64,000 nucleotides of DNA from assembly GCF_035582795.1 (NCBI RefSeq), contig NC_134367.1, forward strand, positions 50,003,562 through 50,067,561, written 5' to 3'. Made by a program: the position numbers and the translations under genes. This document shows positions 34,201 through 48,557 of this stretch, piece by piece; position 1 is the first letter of the stretch, and each line of letters begins with the position of its first letter. Source of the DNA: Mycteria americana. Lineage: Eukaryota; Chordata; Aves; Ciconiiformes; Ciconiidae. Under the pieces are notes generated by a model that was not told where the DNA came from, searched no databases, and worked only from the letters and a program-made list of their open reading frames with translations.

Positions 34201-37200
34201 GCAGAATGAGATGGAAGACGGTCTATTCATCCAGTTTCAGCTTATCAGTGCACAGTCATTAAATACTAATATTATCTGGAGCACTGTGATAAATGCAGAG
34301 CATACCGTGCCAGCTACAGGCATCATCAGATGGGAGCCTTTTTACTACATTCTGATGCATGGAGGTGAATTATTCCAGAATATTAAACATTTTGTTAGTT
34401 CTCAGCTTCGAGATACAGCTTTAAAAGTGGCCAGCCTCACAGAAAAAAAATCATTATCACCGAATGCAATACTTACAAGTTTGTATTTATGAAGTTCAGC
34501 GACTGCCGCTATTAAAGAGCCTCGGAAATCTTTGTATAGGTGTCATCATTTCTGCAAGTCTGAAAAGCAGTTGCTTATTTGCATAATGGCATTCACATCA
34601 TTGTTGAGAGATTAGGACTGATTTAATGAAAGTGGTCACGGGCAGAGAAAAATGCTTTTGCACTGAATTTAAATAAGTAAATCCTGAGCTTAAGTATTCT
34701 TTTTTGGCTTCCTAGCACAAGACACACAGAAAATATTGACTGCCACCTGTCCTTGGCACTGACGGGCTTCATGTCAGTGAAGATAATTAATGATGTTGGT
34801 TCATATACCCGACTACTTAGGTGTCAGTAAGCAGATTACTTTAATCTAGTAAGCCAACATGTGCATTTACATGGAAAGAAAGAAGCACCGAAGAATTAGT
34901 TTAGTATGATTTATCTTGCATAATGTGAAGTGACCAATTTACAGTGATGGGAAACGAGGAGGGGCAGAAGTAAGTAGGAATGTACCACACCTGGCTGTCG
35001 GATGCAATGGCTTCAGGGTGTACAGTTTAGCCAAAATCGATGAAAGTTAAAGGAAAGAATAAAATACAGTTAATCCATTATGAAGAACATCCAGACTGTT
35101 TTAATAATCTGTATTAAAAATATTTGATTCAAGTGAAAGGTTAGTAAAAAGAAATACTCAGAGTTACCTTGTATGTAGGCTGTGGCAAAACAAAATCAGT
35201 AACTTACAGAAGAGGAAAGTAAGGGGTTTTAAAATGTGAATATTTTGTAAATGTTTTGGATGACAAAGAAAAGGCAGAGTGCCTGAACCACAGCTGACTG
35301 CATTTGATAGCGCTCTTTTTCTTCAAAGTGCAACATTTACACGTGGGAAAAATGACATTTAAAAAAAAAACAGCAAAGAGAACACAATTTCCTTCACCTA
35401 TTAATATGCCTCTTCCTTGGTTCAAACCTGCCTTTGTTTTCACACATGCAGCTCACCAAATTTAGTCAGTGGCCCTCTGGGAGGGCCATCTCCAAATCCA
35501 TTATGGAAAAGGAGACTCTCCTTGAGTCCAGGGGAGCTCAGGTGTAGCTCTGGGTGAGGAAAGATTTGGCGTAGGTCCTACCGTTGAAAATCCTCACGTG
35601 GGGCAAAACCCCACGTCCCGGCTGTCGCACTGACCCTGCCACGTTCAGCCGTGAGGTCCCATAGCCTGGCCGGCCGGGATGAGGCCGGCACTTGCCACGG
35701 TGGCATGCGGATGCAGGCCAGGACGATGAGTGCCTCCAAGTCCTGCCACGCGAAGCGGGAGCAGCTCCCGCGGGCTGCGCGGCAGGGGGGGAGGGAAAAC
35801 CCGAGAAAAGGCTCCCGGGGAGCCCCTGACCTCCCTCCTCGCAGGCTCCAGCGTCAGCCCGTCCGAGCAGAGCCGGGTACGGCCGCTCTCCCTGCCCTGA
35901 CGTGCGGGAGGGCAGAGGCGCTGGCTGCAGGGAGGCGGCCGTCTCCTGCCGGAGCCAGGCCCTGACTTGGCACCAGCTCCCCAGGCTGCTTGGGCAGAGC
36001 AGTCCTTGTGAGAGCTGCTCAGCCACTTTCGGCAAAATCCGTTTTTCCCTGTCACTGCCAAGAAGCCTCTGGCTAGCCAGGCTCATTAGCCTGAAGTAGC
36101 AGCCGTGACCAGCTTCCTGACACGTGAATTTGCTTGTGCCTTCCTCATTCATTCAGGTACAGACGAAAAAAGTATAAGCAGTGGAGTGCTAGTGCACTGG
36201 CTGTGTGGTGCAGCATCAGGCCGGCTGCCTTTTCCTCCGAAATCCTCACCTGGGGCTTCCCTGGCACCAGAGAGCACCGGGCTTCTGAACCGTCCCCGCA
36301 GGTCGCTCCCTCCTCCTCACCTCCAGATGCTCGCCCAGACTCTGCCCGTAAGCAGGACCAGACCGACTGAGGGAAACAGCCAGCAAAGAAGCAATTACTG
36401 GGTTAATGAGCTCCGTTGTGACTAGGGAAGCATATTTCTATGCCATGGAAATCAGCAGGAGGATGCAAGTGCAACAGAATATGCAAGTATCGTACGTCAG
36501 GGCTTGCGGACTTCTCTTCCCCAAACAGGAACGTGATGCTGTTCTCACTGAACAGCGTGTACGTGAGGCACCTTTGCTGTATATTAGCAGTACAAATATA
36601 TTACCGAGCCAGCCCGGTGGGAGGGAAAATCAATACATTAAGGGAGGATGGAGTTCAGAATACATGTACTCATACTGGGTACACATATACAAGCTTAGAT
36701 AAGGAAATGGATAACAATCAAAATTCAATTTAGGGACTTGAGAAATAGCTTATTCTTTCTGGAAAGTGTCATCCACTTCAACATATTCTTTTACCTGGTT
36801 CTCCCTTAATAAGGATGTTGTCTTTCAATTGAGTTAACTCTCCTAGTTGCTTAATTACCTTAAAAGAGTATCTCAATTTCTCTTTTCATAATCTGTTTTC
36901 AGGCACGTTTGCCTGCACTTATTCATAGCAACTGAGAATATTTTTTTTTCTTTTGTCTTTCCTGGCATTATCTTTACAACTTGCAGTGTATGTTTTGGCT
37001 AAACACGTTCAGCCAGAAGAGTAACACAGACAGATCTAATTGCAGACACATAGGCTAAAATGTAGCGTCAATGGGATTGCTCTCAAAAATGAAGCTGTTC
37101 AGAATTGTTTATGAAAATGACAATTGAATTGTGTTCCTGAAGACTGGAAATTTGGGAAGGTCATTCTGCTTATTAATGTAGATTGCCTGCCATAATGCCA

Positions 37201-38769
37201 ATAGACTATGTATCACTGCACACAAATAATGAATAAATGATACTAAAAATTGCACTGCTTTTGCATTTATTACATGCACAGAAAATTATGTCTGGAGTAT
37301 CTGAACATGGATGACAGGCTGCATATGGAAATCAAAGGAGAGTAAATAAAAAATACCTTGTGCTAATTCTTTTTTTCCTGCTTCTGTGCTGCAGAGTAGA
37401 TACCTTTCTGAAGTAAACATGTGTGGACAGGTACATACCAGAGAGCTATCCAAGCTAATTTTCAAATCACAGCCCTCTGAGCATGCTAATTTACTGTGCC
37501 AGGGTATTTCTGTGCAACAGTTGTAAAGTGGACGTATCTAGTTAGTGCGAAGCTAACTCAGAGCTGTCTGTGCTACCTCAGTCCTGGAGGCACGTAAATG
37601 CACTAGAAATCATGACCAGAAGTTTTTGAGAAGCAAGGTGGAACCTAGAGGGTTAATATTTTGCTTTTGGTTATTATTTGCACCAGATACAAAGTATTAC
37701 ACAGAAAAAAAAAGAGGAAACATCATTTACCGTACTGCCTTTTACCATATGGTCTGTGGAGTAAAGGAACAACAAAGAAAAAAAACAAACCCAAGAAAGT
37801 GTTATGTCTGCAGAGCTCCAAAATACTTCCCAATGTGCTGATCAGCTCTTACATTTATCACTAAGAAATGCTGTAGCACGGGCTGTAATACACCGAATAT
37901 CACAAGATCCAGCTTGAACAGTCTGAGAATCTCATCCTGCTGCAAATTGCTGGGAAGGGAAGCAAAGCGAAGGGAAAACCAATATGAGAAACATACCAAA
38001 CACAAACATTAGCTTGGGTTTAGAGTGCTACCAGTTACTTTATGAGGATTATAAATGGGATATTTTGTAATTTAAATTAAGATTTTGAGATCTTGGATAG
38101 CTTATATTATAACCTAAGTGTCAGCATTAAAATGAAGATCTGTAAGTTGTTGAAAAGCTTCGCAGATAATTTAATCTTAGTCTTTATCCTCATGTACAGG
38201 CCAAGCAAGTGGGGCTGTAGCTGGCTATCAGCAGAAGGCAGTTCCTCTGACCAGCTCCGTAGCCTGCAGCTCTGTGTCTGATTCTCCTGCTAACGTACCT
38301 TTAAGTTTTATGCCTCTTTTTGTCAGATCAGATTCAAATGAAGGAGTATTCAGAAAATAAGGGGACTGTCTACTACGCTTCATTAGAACTCATCCTGATC
38401 TTTTATACTGAGACAATCATTTAAGCCCTGATTCATGAGTTTCAATATCCCTTCCAACATTAGTGGAAAACAAGCCAGGAGAACTCTGAGTGTGGTTGCC
38501 CAACCTTCTTTTGAATCCTGCTGACTTCTTGACCTGCGTGATTTCCTCTGGAAATGAGTGCTGGGTAATATGTCATATGGAAAATTATTCATTTTATTGG
38601 TGCTGGATTCCCTGCATTGTCATTTCACCAAGGAAGTTTTCCTGGCTGGAGTAACAGCAATCCCTTTTGCTACAGAGTAATTGTTATAGCCTTTATAGAA
38701 GAGCATCACCTTCTCAGATCTTCAGTTCTTTGAAAATGTCAACAGCAATTGAATAAGAAAAAGCTGGCT
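28271..38769. other. Intergenic spacer, POPDC3 to PREP (left part)
   Basis: No exon, RNA gene or known repeat was recognised over about 10.5 kb. A GC-rich patch with several CpGs lies at about 35590-35980. AT-rich tracts at about 33950-34700, with an octamer-like ATTTGCATAA, have the texture of conserved noncoding elements, but conservation cannot be judged from one sequence. Short open frames look random. Confidence 0.55.
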
Positions 38770-39625
38770 ATGCTGTCTACTTAAATTTCCAAAAGGCTTT
38801 CAGCAAGGTCCTTAACCAAAAGCTTTAAAGGAAGCAAAGCAGCTGTGTGGCAAGAGGGAAGGTTCGTGCGTGGATAAATAATTTATTAAAAGAAAGGAAC
38901 CAGAGGGTGGGAACAAATGGTGATTCTTCATGGTGAAGTGAGATTGTAAGGGGAATCCTGCAAGAAAATCTGTATTGGGACTGGTGCTGTTCAATGCAGT
39001 CATATATGACACGGAAGGGGGGTGAGGAGTGAGGTTTGCTGATGATACGAAGGTAATCATTTATTCAGGATAGCGAAGATGATTGTGCAGAGTTCCAGAA
39101 GGAGCTTGCTAGATTGAGTGGGCAATAAAATGACAGATGAAATTTGATGTAGACAAATATGAAGGTGGGGGAAAAACGATCCTAATTTCATATATAAAAA
39201 GATGGGCTGATTGCTTCCCTCAGCAGCAAAAGCTCTGGGTTGTGATAGATAGCTCCATGAAAACTATTCATGCTTGTTATCAGTATTCAATCTAAGAGGC
39301 AAAGCAAGCATTAACAATTGCCAGGAAAGAAAGACAGAGAAAACTGGATGTCATCATCATGCCACTATATGAGTCCATGATTTGCTCATCCCTTCAATAC
39401 TGCATGTAGTTCTGGTCTTTCTTTCTCAAAAAGGTGTAGAAAGGCTGAAAAAGTTTCAGAAAAGGGCAACAAGGATGATCAAAAGTATGAAACTGCTTCT
39501 GTATGACGAACAACAAGAGAGGGAATGAAACAGTCTGAAAAAAGAACAACTAAATGGGGGGCTTCACAGAAGGTTATGAAATCACGAAAGGCATTGAAAG
39601 AGGGGATCAACAGCACACTCCTCCT
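38770..39625 (+). mobile_element. Old CR1 LINE fragment, reverse-transcriptase 3' region
   Basis: Several plus-strand phrases fit the CR1 reverse-transcriptase region and what follows it: AAAAGGCTTTCAGCAAGGTC (degraded form of the KAF-D-KV motif), TTTGCTGATGATACGAAGG (the FADDTK motif), then AGAAAAGGGCAACAAGGATG and GAAATCACGAAAGGCATTG. The element is on the plus strand, with frames broken by many stops and indels, so it is long dead. Ends are approximate. Confidence 0.8.
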
Positions 39626-42600
39626 GGTAGAGGAATGGGGCACTGTCAGATGAAGGTAGTAGGTGGCATGTTCAGCTGACAGCACAGGAGGCTGTTCCAC
39701 CCTCAGCGTGTCCTTGGGCTGTGAACTCCTGCTCACAGACATCACGGATGCTCAACGTTTGCATGGACTCAAAGGGCACAGGACAAGCTTGTGGAACAGA
39801 GCTTTGCTGAGGATTACAGGATGCTGCAAATGTACTTGGTAGCAGGACCATGCATGTTTGCCATGGTCTTGTACTCTTCCCTTCAGAGTACACTTTGCTT
39901 GCAGTCACTGCTGGAGACAAGGCACCACCAGAATCTTTCTGCTCTTATGTTTTAAAAAGCTGTTTTAAACTTAAAAAAAAAAAAAGCAGAACTTTTTTTT
40001 GGCCAAGATTAAGTGGTTCCTGATCTGCAATTTGGAAACAGAAACCTACAGTGAAAAGATGAACGTGCTATTTTTTTTTCCCCTTTACATTTGAGCCTGA
40101 TGTTACACTCTCCCAAACCAGCTTCCTTCCTTGTCTCTCTGAGCTGAGAGCACTCACGGGGAACCCCTTGTTTCAGTAAAAGCTGTGTTTGTGACCACCA
40201 CGGTCTCTGAACACATTTCCACCGCTCGACTGTAGTACACTGCAGTGTTATTAACAGCATTAGTTTTTTCAGTAAACGTGGGACTGCTTTGGCCAAAACC
40301 ACATTAAACACAAGACTGAATAGGCTTGGGGACTATCAGAACATCCCAATCATCTTTATCGCTCCTACCCAGCTCAGCTCACGGCACTATCTATCCTTTA
40401 GAAATGATCAAAGAAAATACAATTGCTTAAAAAATACTGAACATCATTTCAAACTGCATGGGAAAACCGATAACACTATGATTTGGAGTAAAGCCATGTT
40501 TTTACTTACTACTAAAAGCAACCTAAGGCTAAGCATGAGCTGGTTGCACTAAGTGCTAGGCTGTGTTTAACACCGTGTTTTAGCTGCCATTTGTTAGCCC
40601 GCTACATTTCCTTTGCGAAGAAGGGAAGCTTTGGTCTGATCAATTCTGTTGCTGCTAACGATGGGTGAGGGATTTTAGAAAGCATCCCCGGGGTACAGAC
40701 AGCACTGCCGGGCTGTTTTCCTTCCTCCCTGAGTTTTCTTGTGGAAGGCGACAATATAATTCTTTGTCTTTAGCAGTTAATTTGCATCTGTTGCTGTCTC
40801 TCATCTGTTGTTCTTATTCCCCATGCCTGAGACTGTCATACTTTGTCCTTGGCATAATGGGTTTCAGTGAGGGTGTGTGATGTCATGAAGAGGATTATTA
40901 GCTTCTAAATTATGACAAGCGAGAGCAGATGAAGTCTTAAAGCAAAAGATCTTATTTCCCTGAAACAATACTAAAATGGAATTAAATCAGAGAAGAAATT
41001 AAAAAATAGGGAATAGGAGGTATAGACAGAATTGTTTATAATTAGCTTGTTGTTTTCTTCTGTATAGACCAGATGCTCTTTGCACTGTTTGTTAAATAGA
41101 CCCATCATTCCTCTGTGAAATAATCTCTTAGAAAATAGACAAAGAAGCCTTCTTTTAGATCACTGTTACATATACCAGCAGCATATAGGGTAGCAATTCC
41201 AAATAGCAAACCACTGAGACTCGTGACTTTTTGGCACCTTCTGGGACTGCAATTGACTCCGTGGGTCCCCACTCTCTGTACCGACACCAGGGAAAGCCAC
41301 CAGCAAAGCCCGGCACACTGCCTGGGAAGCTGCCGGAGCTGTCTGAGAAATGCTAACAGAAATGCCATGTTCTTCCCTGAGACCTAGGTGGATATAGGGC
41401 TCCAAAGAGGCATCTGGCTGTGGCTGGGCTACCTTGCCATGAGGCTGTGATAAGCACCAGAGCTTGCCCCTTGTCACAACAGGGGCATTTGCCTCACAGC
41501 CAAGTGAGGAGGTGGCATCGGTCCTCTTCTTACCCACTGGCCCTTCTTCACCTGCCCGTGTGAGATATGGCTGGACATGAATTCAATCCTTCCTTCACTC
41601 ATGGACTTTGGGGTAGCCTGTAGGAAGAAGAGGTGTGGCCCACCCTCTCTCCACTTGAAGCCCAGACTGTTATTTATTGGACTGGTGAGCGAGTGGCCGT
41701 GACTTTTTAGTCTATTGCTTACTCTGGTATCAGTCAGCGGGGCAGGGACACCACCCCAGCCCTTCTCAGGGAGTACCTGGAAGGAAAGCACTGCTGCCTT
41801 CACCCGTGTTACACCTGGGATGGGGTGGGTGTGCGCTCTGGTAGCATGTCCCAGATGGGTTTTACATGCAAGGTATTGAGTGTCTGGCTTGTAGGACCCA
41901 ATGAAGTTTAAGTGTGGGCTGGATACCTTATTGCTAAACTCAGTTAGAACATGTGTTTGCATGTCCAAAAGATGGCATTTAAGAAATTTAGGCACTTAAG
42001 TCTAGATGCTTGTACGATAGAATTGGAAATCATCCAGGTAAAAATTTCCAGAGTCTATGTCTAAGCATTGGACTTAGGGGTGACTGCAGGGACAAGGCAG
42101 TGATAGCTTGGTGCCCAAATCCTTTTTGCGGCTCTCTCTGTTTGGGGCACATCAAAGCAGGTGTGGGGTGAGTGCCGGGGACTTTTAACCAGGCTTAGGA
42201 TGAGCTCTCCACTTCTTCTGAACCAGTGGAAAATATTTTCTTTATTGAACAGATTAATGCAGAAAACATGAGTTCAAAAAGCCAAGCCAATATACAACAA
42301 CTTCACTTTTCAGGTCTGCAGAGCATTCATAAGTGGTTTCTACTGAAAAATGGGCATATGAAATAAATTCCGACAGCAAAGAGTCAGCATCTGAATGGAT
42401 GAACTAAGCTGCCAATCTTTGAAGTAACTCCAACCCCCCCCTGAAGTCCATGCTCACATTGGTAACCAAAAAGCTTTGCACTACAAAGTTCAGCCACTGA
42501 GACCTCACCCTTGAAAAGAGTTAACTTGGTATCTAAGTTTAATTCGTTGTGATCTCAGGACAAAAGCCTCTTGAAAATAACAAAATGCCATCTAATAAAG

Positions 42601-45600
42601 ACTATATTTATATTTGTAGTTGCTGGACAGTTTCAATTTTTGAAGCCAAGGGAGTGAGTAGAGTATAAATTCTGTATTTGTGGCATCAGGGTAGTATTAA
42701 GACATATTTAAACACTTGGATTGTAAAGTTATGAGTAATCTTCTCGGAACAGGGATATTGGGTGGCAGAGGTGTGACTGGGCATCTGCTTTCAAACCCTG
42801 CTCTGGGAAAGGAGGCAAAAATAACTAAGCTTTTCTTGGCATGGCTAATACCCAGGCAACTCGAGGCTTTTCTTGCAGAAGTCTTTCAGCCTCATTGTCC
42901 ATGTTGTGGGCATACATGTAGTGCGCTTATATGAGCTGAGGTCAAGTTCTTATTCTGGTCAGTGGAGACCTAGGGCTGCATCCAAGCGCCCAAATGTGAG
43001 CACCTATGGCCATCTGAGATGCCCAGGGGTACCCTGGCCGGCTCCAGCTGCCTCTCCAGCGGGCTGTGGGTCTCCCACAGAGCCTGGCTCCTATCTGCCA
43101 GCCCTGTGTGGACCCTCCGACACCCCGAGCGCCTAAGACGGCTTACATGTAGGCATCTAAATTTAGGTGTCTTAATCTAGAGCTGGCTCCCTGCTGGGGG
43201 CAGGTTTCAGGTGCCCAGACATAAGAAGGTGGTTCAGTTTGAGATGCTTGAGTGTGTCTGAGATGCCTGTGCAGGGCTTGCATATGCCACCCAAGGCCTG
43301 GGAAATCTGCACCCTTTGGGAGAGCATCTGGAGGCTGGGGCCCGAGAGCATCTCAAATGCCATTAGACACCCCTGTGTGGGCAACTGAACTGCTCCCCTA
43401 ATGACACACCATTGAACTGGTATTTCTTAGCAATCACAGATGAGCTCATCTGACACAAGGCTGTGTGGGACACAATAGGTTACTTTTCTAAAGATCTTTT
43501 AAACATGTATCTTTATTTTTCCTGTATGACATAGAGCTATAAAGCACATGCACTTCCTAGCTGAATTACATTTTAACAGGGGTCCCTAATAGACTTCATG
43601 CAGTCTCCATTCTTTGTTTTATTTATCCATAATTCTACCTTTTCTTATTCCCACTTTCACCCTTCTATTTATGAAAGGAACAGTGCTGAAAACACTCTGG
43701 AGAAGTGTAAATCATTGAAGCTTGCTTGAATTCGATGAAGTTAGGAGAATTTGTATTAGGGAAGGATTTTGTCTTTTCATCTTCAGCTGTCATGGATTCC
43801 TCCAGCTCTCTTTGCTGTAATACCTCAGAGGTGCAAAACTATATGCTGAAGCAGTATCGTATAGTTTATTCACACGGTTAAGAATTATCTGTTTATTATA
43901 AACCACAGGCTTCTGTTGAGAATTTATTAGGTTTAAAGATTTTGAGAAAAAAATCGTATTTTCTTTGTGATATTTTGATTAATTCTGATGTGACATGAAA
44001 CTCGCCATGTGTCTTCCACAGAACACACTCCAGTACTATATGAAAGAAAGACTTGGAGGGCAGTAATGGATGTGATGTCTAAGAGTAACTGCACTGGTGT
44101 GGAAAAACATTCTTCGTGTAACAGAGGCATCACAGCCTTTAAGACATCATTTTTGGGTACGTAAAATACAAGATCACTTTTCCCTTTCACTATAATGGAA
44201 TCTTGTCAAGAATTATGAAGGAAAATTTTTCTTTTTCGGGTTTTAGCACATTGCTAAAGAAATGGAATTTTTTGCTTATGACAGAGACAATAGCTAATAC
44301 TTCACTATGCATAACACTAGCATAAAATAACACTAGCAAAGATTGGACAAATCTGCAAAAGACATCATTAACAGAGCTGACAACTGCAGTTATTCTTAAC
44401 ATTTTTTTGCTGCTGGCAAACTAAAAGATATTTTCCATTTCCCTCTGAAGATGTGACCATAAGATTCATTGTAGCACTATGGTAAGCGGGCAAGAATGAG
44501 CTAAAAATGGGATGGTATAAACTGAATTGTCTGAAAGGCTTAAGAGAAATCTTCCAGTAGGCTCCTCATAACTCTTTAAAATGAGCTCGGTGCACACACG
44601 GCTTCTAGTAACGTTACTGGGAAATGCAGCGTGGTGGTAACAGCATCCCATTGCCCGTTGTACCGCTGGAATTATTCCCGCCTTTCCCGGCATGTCCGTG
44701 GCTCCCGCAGCATCACAGCACTTTCTGATAGGAAAGGTGGCCCTTCCTTGAGGAGGTCGGGTGGCCACTGGTGGAAAGTGTCACGGGTGGGAGGTGACGT
44801 AGCCAGGCCCTGGGCATGATGCCCAAGCACGGCAGGGCTCAGCCGCTGCAGTGGGACCGCAGAGCCCTGGGAGGCTGGTGGCTCCTGCGCCGCTGCCGCT
44901 GCGTAGCTGTGAGCCAGGTTGTGTTTTCTGAAAAATGAAAATGATGAAGGAGGCTGAAACCCACAATTTCTCACTACCTTTTCAGACTCCTCCTTGAAGA
45001 CTGGAGTTTACCTGCTGCCTCTGTCTGTGACCATAAGGGAAAGGGAAACCAAAGCTTGCAGAAGGGGGAAAAGAAGAAAGGCTGCTGCTCCTGTGATGCA
45101 GACACATTGCACAAAGTAGCTGGAGAGGATTCAAAGCTAGTTTTCATCCACTGGGCAGAAGCATTTGAAGAAGAGGCTTACAACAGGGAAGAAACTTGCA
45201 GCCAAATATGAATTTAGGAAGACTAAAATTTAACTGCTGCAAATTCAACAGAGGACACATGGGGAAGTCTCTTGATCCAGCAAAACTGTCACTGCAGTAA
45301 AAATAATAAGCAAGAGGTCACTTATTATGAATGGAGGCTGAGAAATAGTCCCCCAAGTGCTACTCTGAGATACTGGCAAGAATTTGGTGGGTGACACTGA
45401 TTAATGATATCGTGCACTAGCTCCTGTTGAGAGCTTATATTTTTTTAGCAGCAATCTGGTGCTGCTAAAAGAGGACCAGAAGCAGACCTGTTCTTTGAGA
45501 AAGCTTTACAAAAGTAAAGGTGGAAACATACCAAAAAATCTCTCACAAGCTTACAAATGCTTTAGAAAAAGCTTGGAATTCTTATGGTAATGTAGGATTG

Positions 45601-46879
45601 TTCAGTGCACGAAGAACTGTGAAGGGCAACAATAGGAGCAAACAGGACCCCATATTTTAGGACCACACAGTGATGTGTTCATGACAAATTCAGTGAATTG
45701 TTGGAAAAGTATCTCACAAAATGTTGGCAAAATCATTTCATTTTCAAATTGCTTCTCTTTTGGGACAGATGTGCTCAATTTTTTTTTTTTCCTGGACAAA
45801 TGACACATTTTCTTCAATTGAAAATGAATTTTGGGACATGCGTTTCAGTGAGGGAGAAAAAAAAAAGACATTGAACCCATTATGTCTGAGTTTGGCCAGA
45901 AAACTGAAAACCATGTTTTGCACAAGTAGCAGGGATAGAAAATGGGAGTTAAAAGGCAGAGACCAAGACTGCACTGGCATCAATGTTAGCATCTATAGCG
46001 CAGTCAGTTCAGTTAGAAGAGAGGAGGAAAAAGAATGAAAGGAAATCAGGTTAATTAAGTGTCAGTTGTCAAATGAGCTCATAATTAAGAGTGAGTAGAG
46101 CAAAAGATGTGTAGGTGTTTAAAGGCATTCCTAATAAAAAGAGCTGGCATCAAAACTTGGTTCTGTCTTGCTCAGAAAGCAAAGAGCTTCGGAAACTCCT
46201 TGATAGACCTTTGCATGAATCCAAGTGTAAGTAATGCACAGGTATTTGCATAACCCTTTGCATAAAACCACCTCTGAGCATTTTACCTGTTTCTCTTTCA
46301 AAACACTGTGCTGCTTAACTTTCCCAGAGGCCGGCAAAGCTACCTCAGATCACCACAGGGGACAAAGAAACGCAAGGGCTGAGCATAGAAGTGCAAGTCC
46401 TTTGGTTGAAAAATCTCATCAGTGGTGGGGCATCACGTTAAAAGAAAACTTGTGCTTACTCCTTATAATCTTATTCCTTTTTAAATGTTAAATGGCTTCA
46501 GTCATTTCTGCTATGGCTCTTTTATCTGGCAGAGATTGCAGGGCTGAAAAAGGCTTTAAGAATGAAGCAAAGTGTTTCCTTTTTACAACCTCTTCCTCAC
46601 CTTTCGCCCACTCTCTCTCTATCCTGAATCATCCTCCGGATGTGTCATGGAGACTTGAGAATGCTCATGATTTTTTTTTTTTTCTATTTCAATAGTAAAT
46701 TGTACATAAAAGTGATCAGCTCCGGTTCAGAGGGGATTGTCCACACTTCTGTGGTAAGAGTTACCTCCACGGACCCATGCACTGTCATCTACCTTCTGTG
46801 CTTTCTTCTACAAATTCTGCAGATTTTTTTCCCCTAGGTTTCAGCTATCACAGATGATTGCATGTTTTTATTAGCATGT
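39626..46879. other. Intergenic spacer (middle part)
   Basis: No gene recognised. Two places (about 41975-41995 and 43150-43180) share an ATTTAGG...TTAA...TCTAGA motif and may be remnants of one old repeat. A 173-codon minus-strand open frame at 41474-41995 has no family features and is probably chance. Confidence 0.5.
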
Positions 46880-47290
46880 AATATGCCCTTTTTTTTTGTA
46901 AATTCTACTAAGCACTCAGCCCCAACAACATCTTGTGGCAGGCAGTGCTGCAGATCAGTCATGGATTGTGTGAAATTGTTCCCCTTCACCGTTTGTGAAA
47001 TCTCTGCCTCTTTATTTTCATTTAATGTCTTTTTGTTTCTAGGGAAAGTGCAGATTTCAGTATCCAACTTACCATCTCTACAGTGTTTATTGTTAATGTA
47101 TCTTTCACGCCCTCCTGTTTCACTTTTCTCTGAATGAAAAATCCCTAATTTTTCAGTCTCTCCTAACAGGCATCTGACTGACTGTTTTTCATATATGCTT
47201 TCCTACTTTTGCTCCATCTTTTCAATGTAGAACCAATGCAGTTCAATGCCAAATTTCAGAGGCGGCTTATATCTTCAGTGTCTCTCCTCT
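46880..47290 (-). mobile_element. Old CR1/L3-type LINE fragment
   Basis: The plus strand carries ACAACATCTTGTGGCAGGCA, then a run ending TTTTTCAGTCTCTCCTAACA and a further TGCTCCATCTTTTCAATG. These match, in reverse orientation, the order of segments in the old CR1/L3 3' region. Strongly diverged, boundaries approximate. Confidence 0.6.
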
Positions 47291-48519
47291 TCCTTATCAG
47301 TGCTGGAGTTTGGGGGTTTTTGGGGTTGTTTTTTTGTTTGTTTGCTTGTTTTATTCTAAATGTATTTGCGGGTATGTTTTTACTGGATAGTGCATAGGTC
47401 AGGTTAGGACTTTCCAGGGCTTGAAGTGAGGAGGTGCAGCAGGGCGTCAGGCTGCCACTTTTCTAATGCTGAGCCTCCCCCAGGGCCGGGCTGGGAGGGA
47501 GCCGCTCTCTTAGGAAAGCCTGCAGGACCCCCCAGGATGAGCTGCTGGTATGGGGCTGGCCGGGGGAGCATCCCAGGGACAGGTCAACAGCTCCCCAGCC
47601 TCCTCCCCGTGGTGCAGACCCTGCTCCAGTGTTCTTGCTCACCCCGTCACCGAGGTTGGCTGCGATAATTAATGACCTGCATTTCCCAGGATCAGTCAAG
47701 GACTGGGTTAAATATAGGCACAAAATTAGCAGTGGCAGAACTGCAGTAGAAAGTTATATTGAAATATCTCAGAAGGTATTTGAGGGTCCTTTTGCACCAT
47801 CTATGCTGCAACTTCAAAATTACATTCGTATGAAAATTTCCCTGCTATTTTTGGGCCTGATCTGAAAGTTCATTGACAAAAAGGTCACACCGATTGTTGT
47901 GGTTTGGATGAGGACTGCCTTCTACTGCCAGCCAGTTTTCAGCTTCAAGTACTGAAAACCTGGGGCGGGGGGATGGCAGTTCACTTTGAAGGGTCCCCGA
48001 ACTCCTCCATTCTGTTGGATTTTATTTGATTTAGACCTTGCTGGCTGTGTTTACCTGAAATGAGAATAGGAAAATGTAGTGCCAGACAGACACCGTCTTT
48101 GCACCTCCACAAAAGATGCAGTAATGAAAATGGGATGGGGTTTGCAGGAGGAGAAGACCACGTCGTCTCGGGGGGCCTATGCCTCTGAGACAATTACTGA
48201 GACAAGGGGCTGCTGTAGAGGCGAAACCACCATTAGGGCTGAAAGCTCTGTGAGCTGCATGTCTTCTGGCATAGAAAGCAAACTTATACCAAGTGCTTTT
48301 GTTGGCAGCTTCAAGGAACAAGATGAAGGAGATGCACAAGAGGTGGCAGCAGTCTGTAGGGACAGCTTGCCCTGGTGAAATAACGAAGGAACAGAAAAAA
48401 CAACAGAAGCTAAACCACATCTAGTTCCAGCTAGGGGAGCTAATTAAAAAGACCAGGGGGAAGTTCAGAGCAGTGGTATGTCTTGGGTGTCAGGTGGTGC
48501 TGACTGTTTGTTAACCAGA

Positions 48520-48557
48520 GACATCCAATTCTCACAGAAGGGACATCCAATTCTCAC
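48520..48557. repeat. 16-bp direct repeat, period 22
   Basis: GACATCCAATTCTCAC is present at 48520-48535 and again at 48542-48557 without mismatch. Confidence 0.9.

Noticed and set aside
35538-36152. 204-codon minus-strand frame in a GC-rich patch
   Set aside because: Several overlapping frames on both strands and low-complexity composition; no family resemblance.
41474-41995. 173-codon minus-strand open frame
   Set aside because: No domain, no splice or promoter context, and a composition typical of noncoding DNA. May overlap an old repeat.
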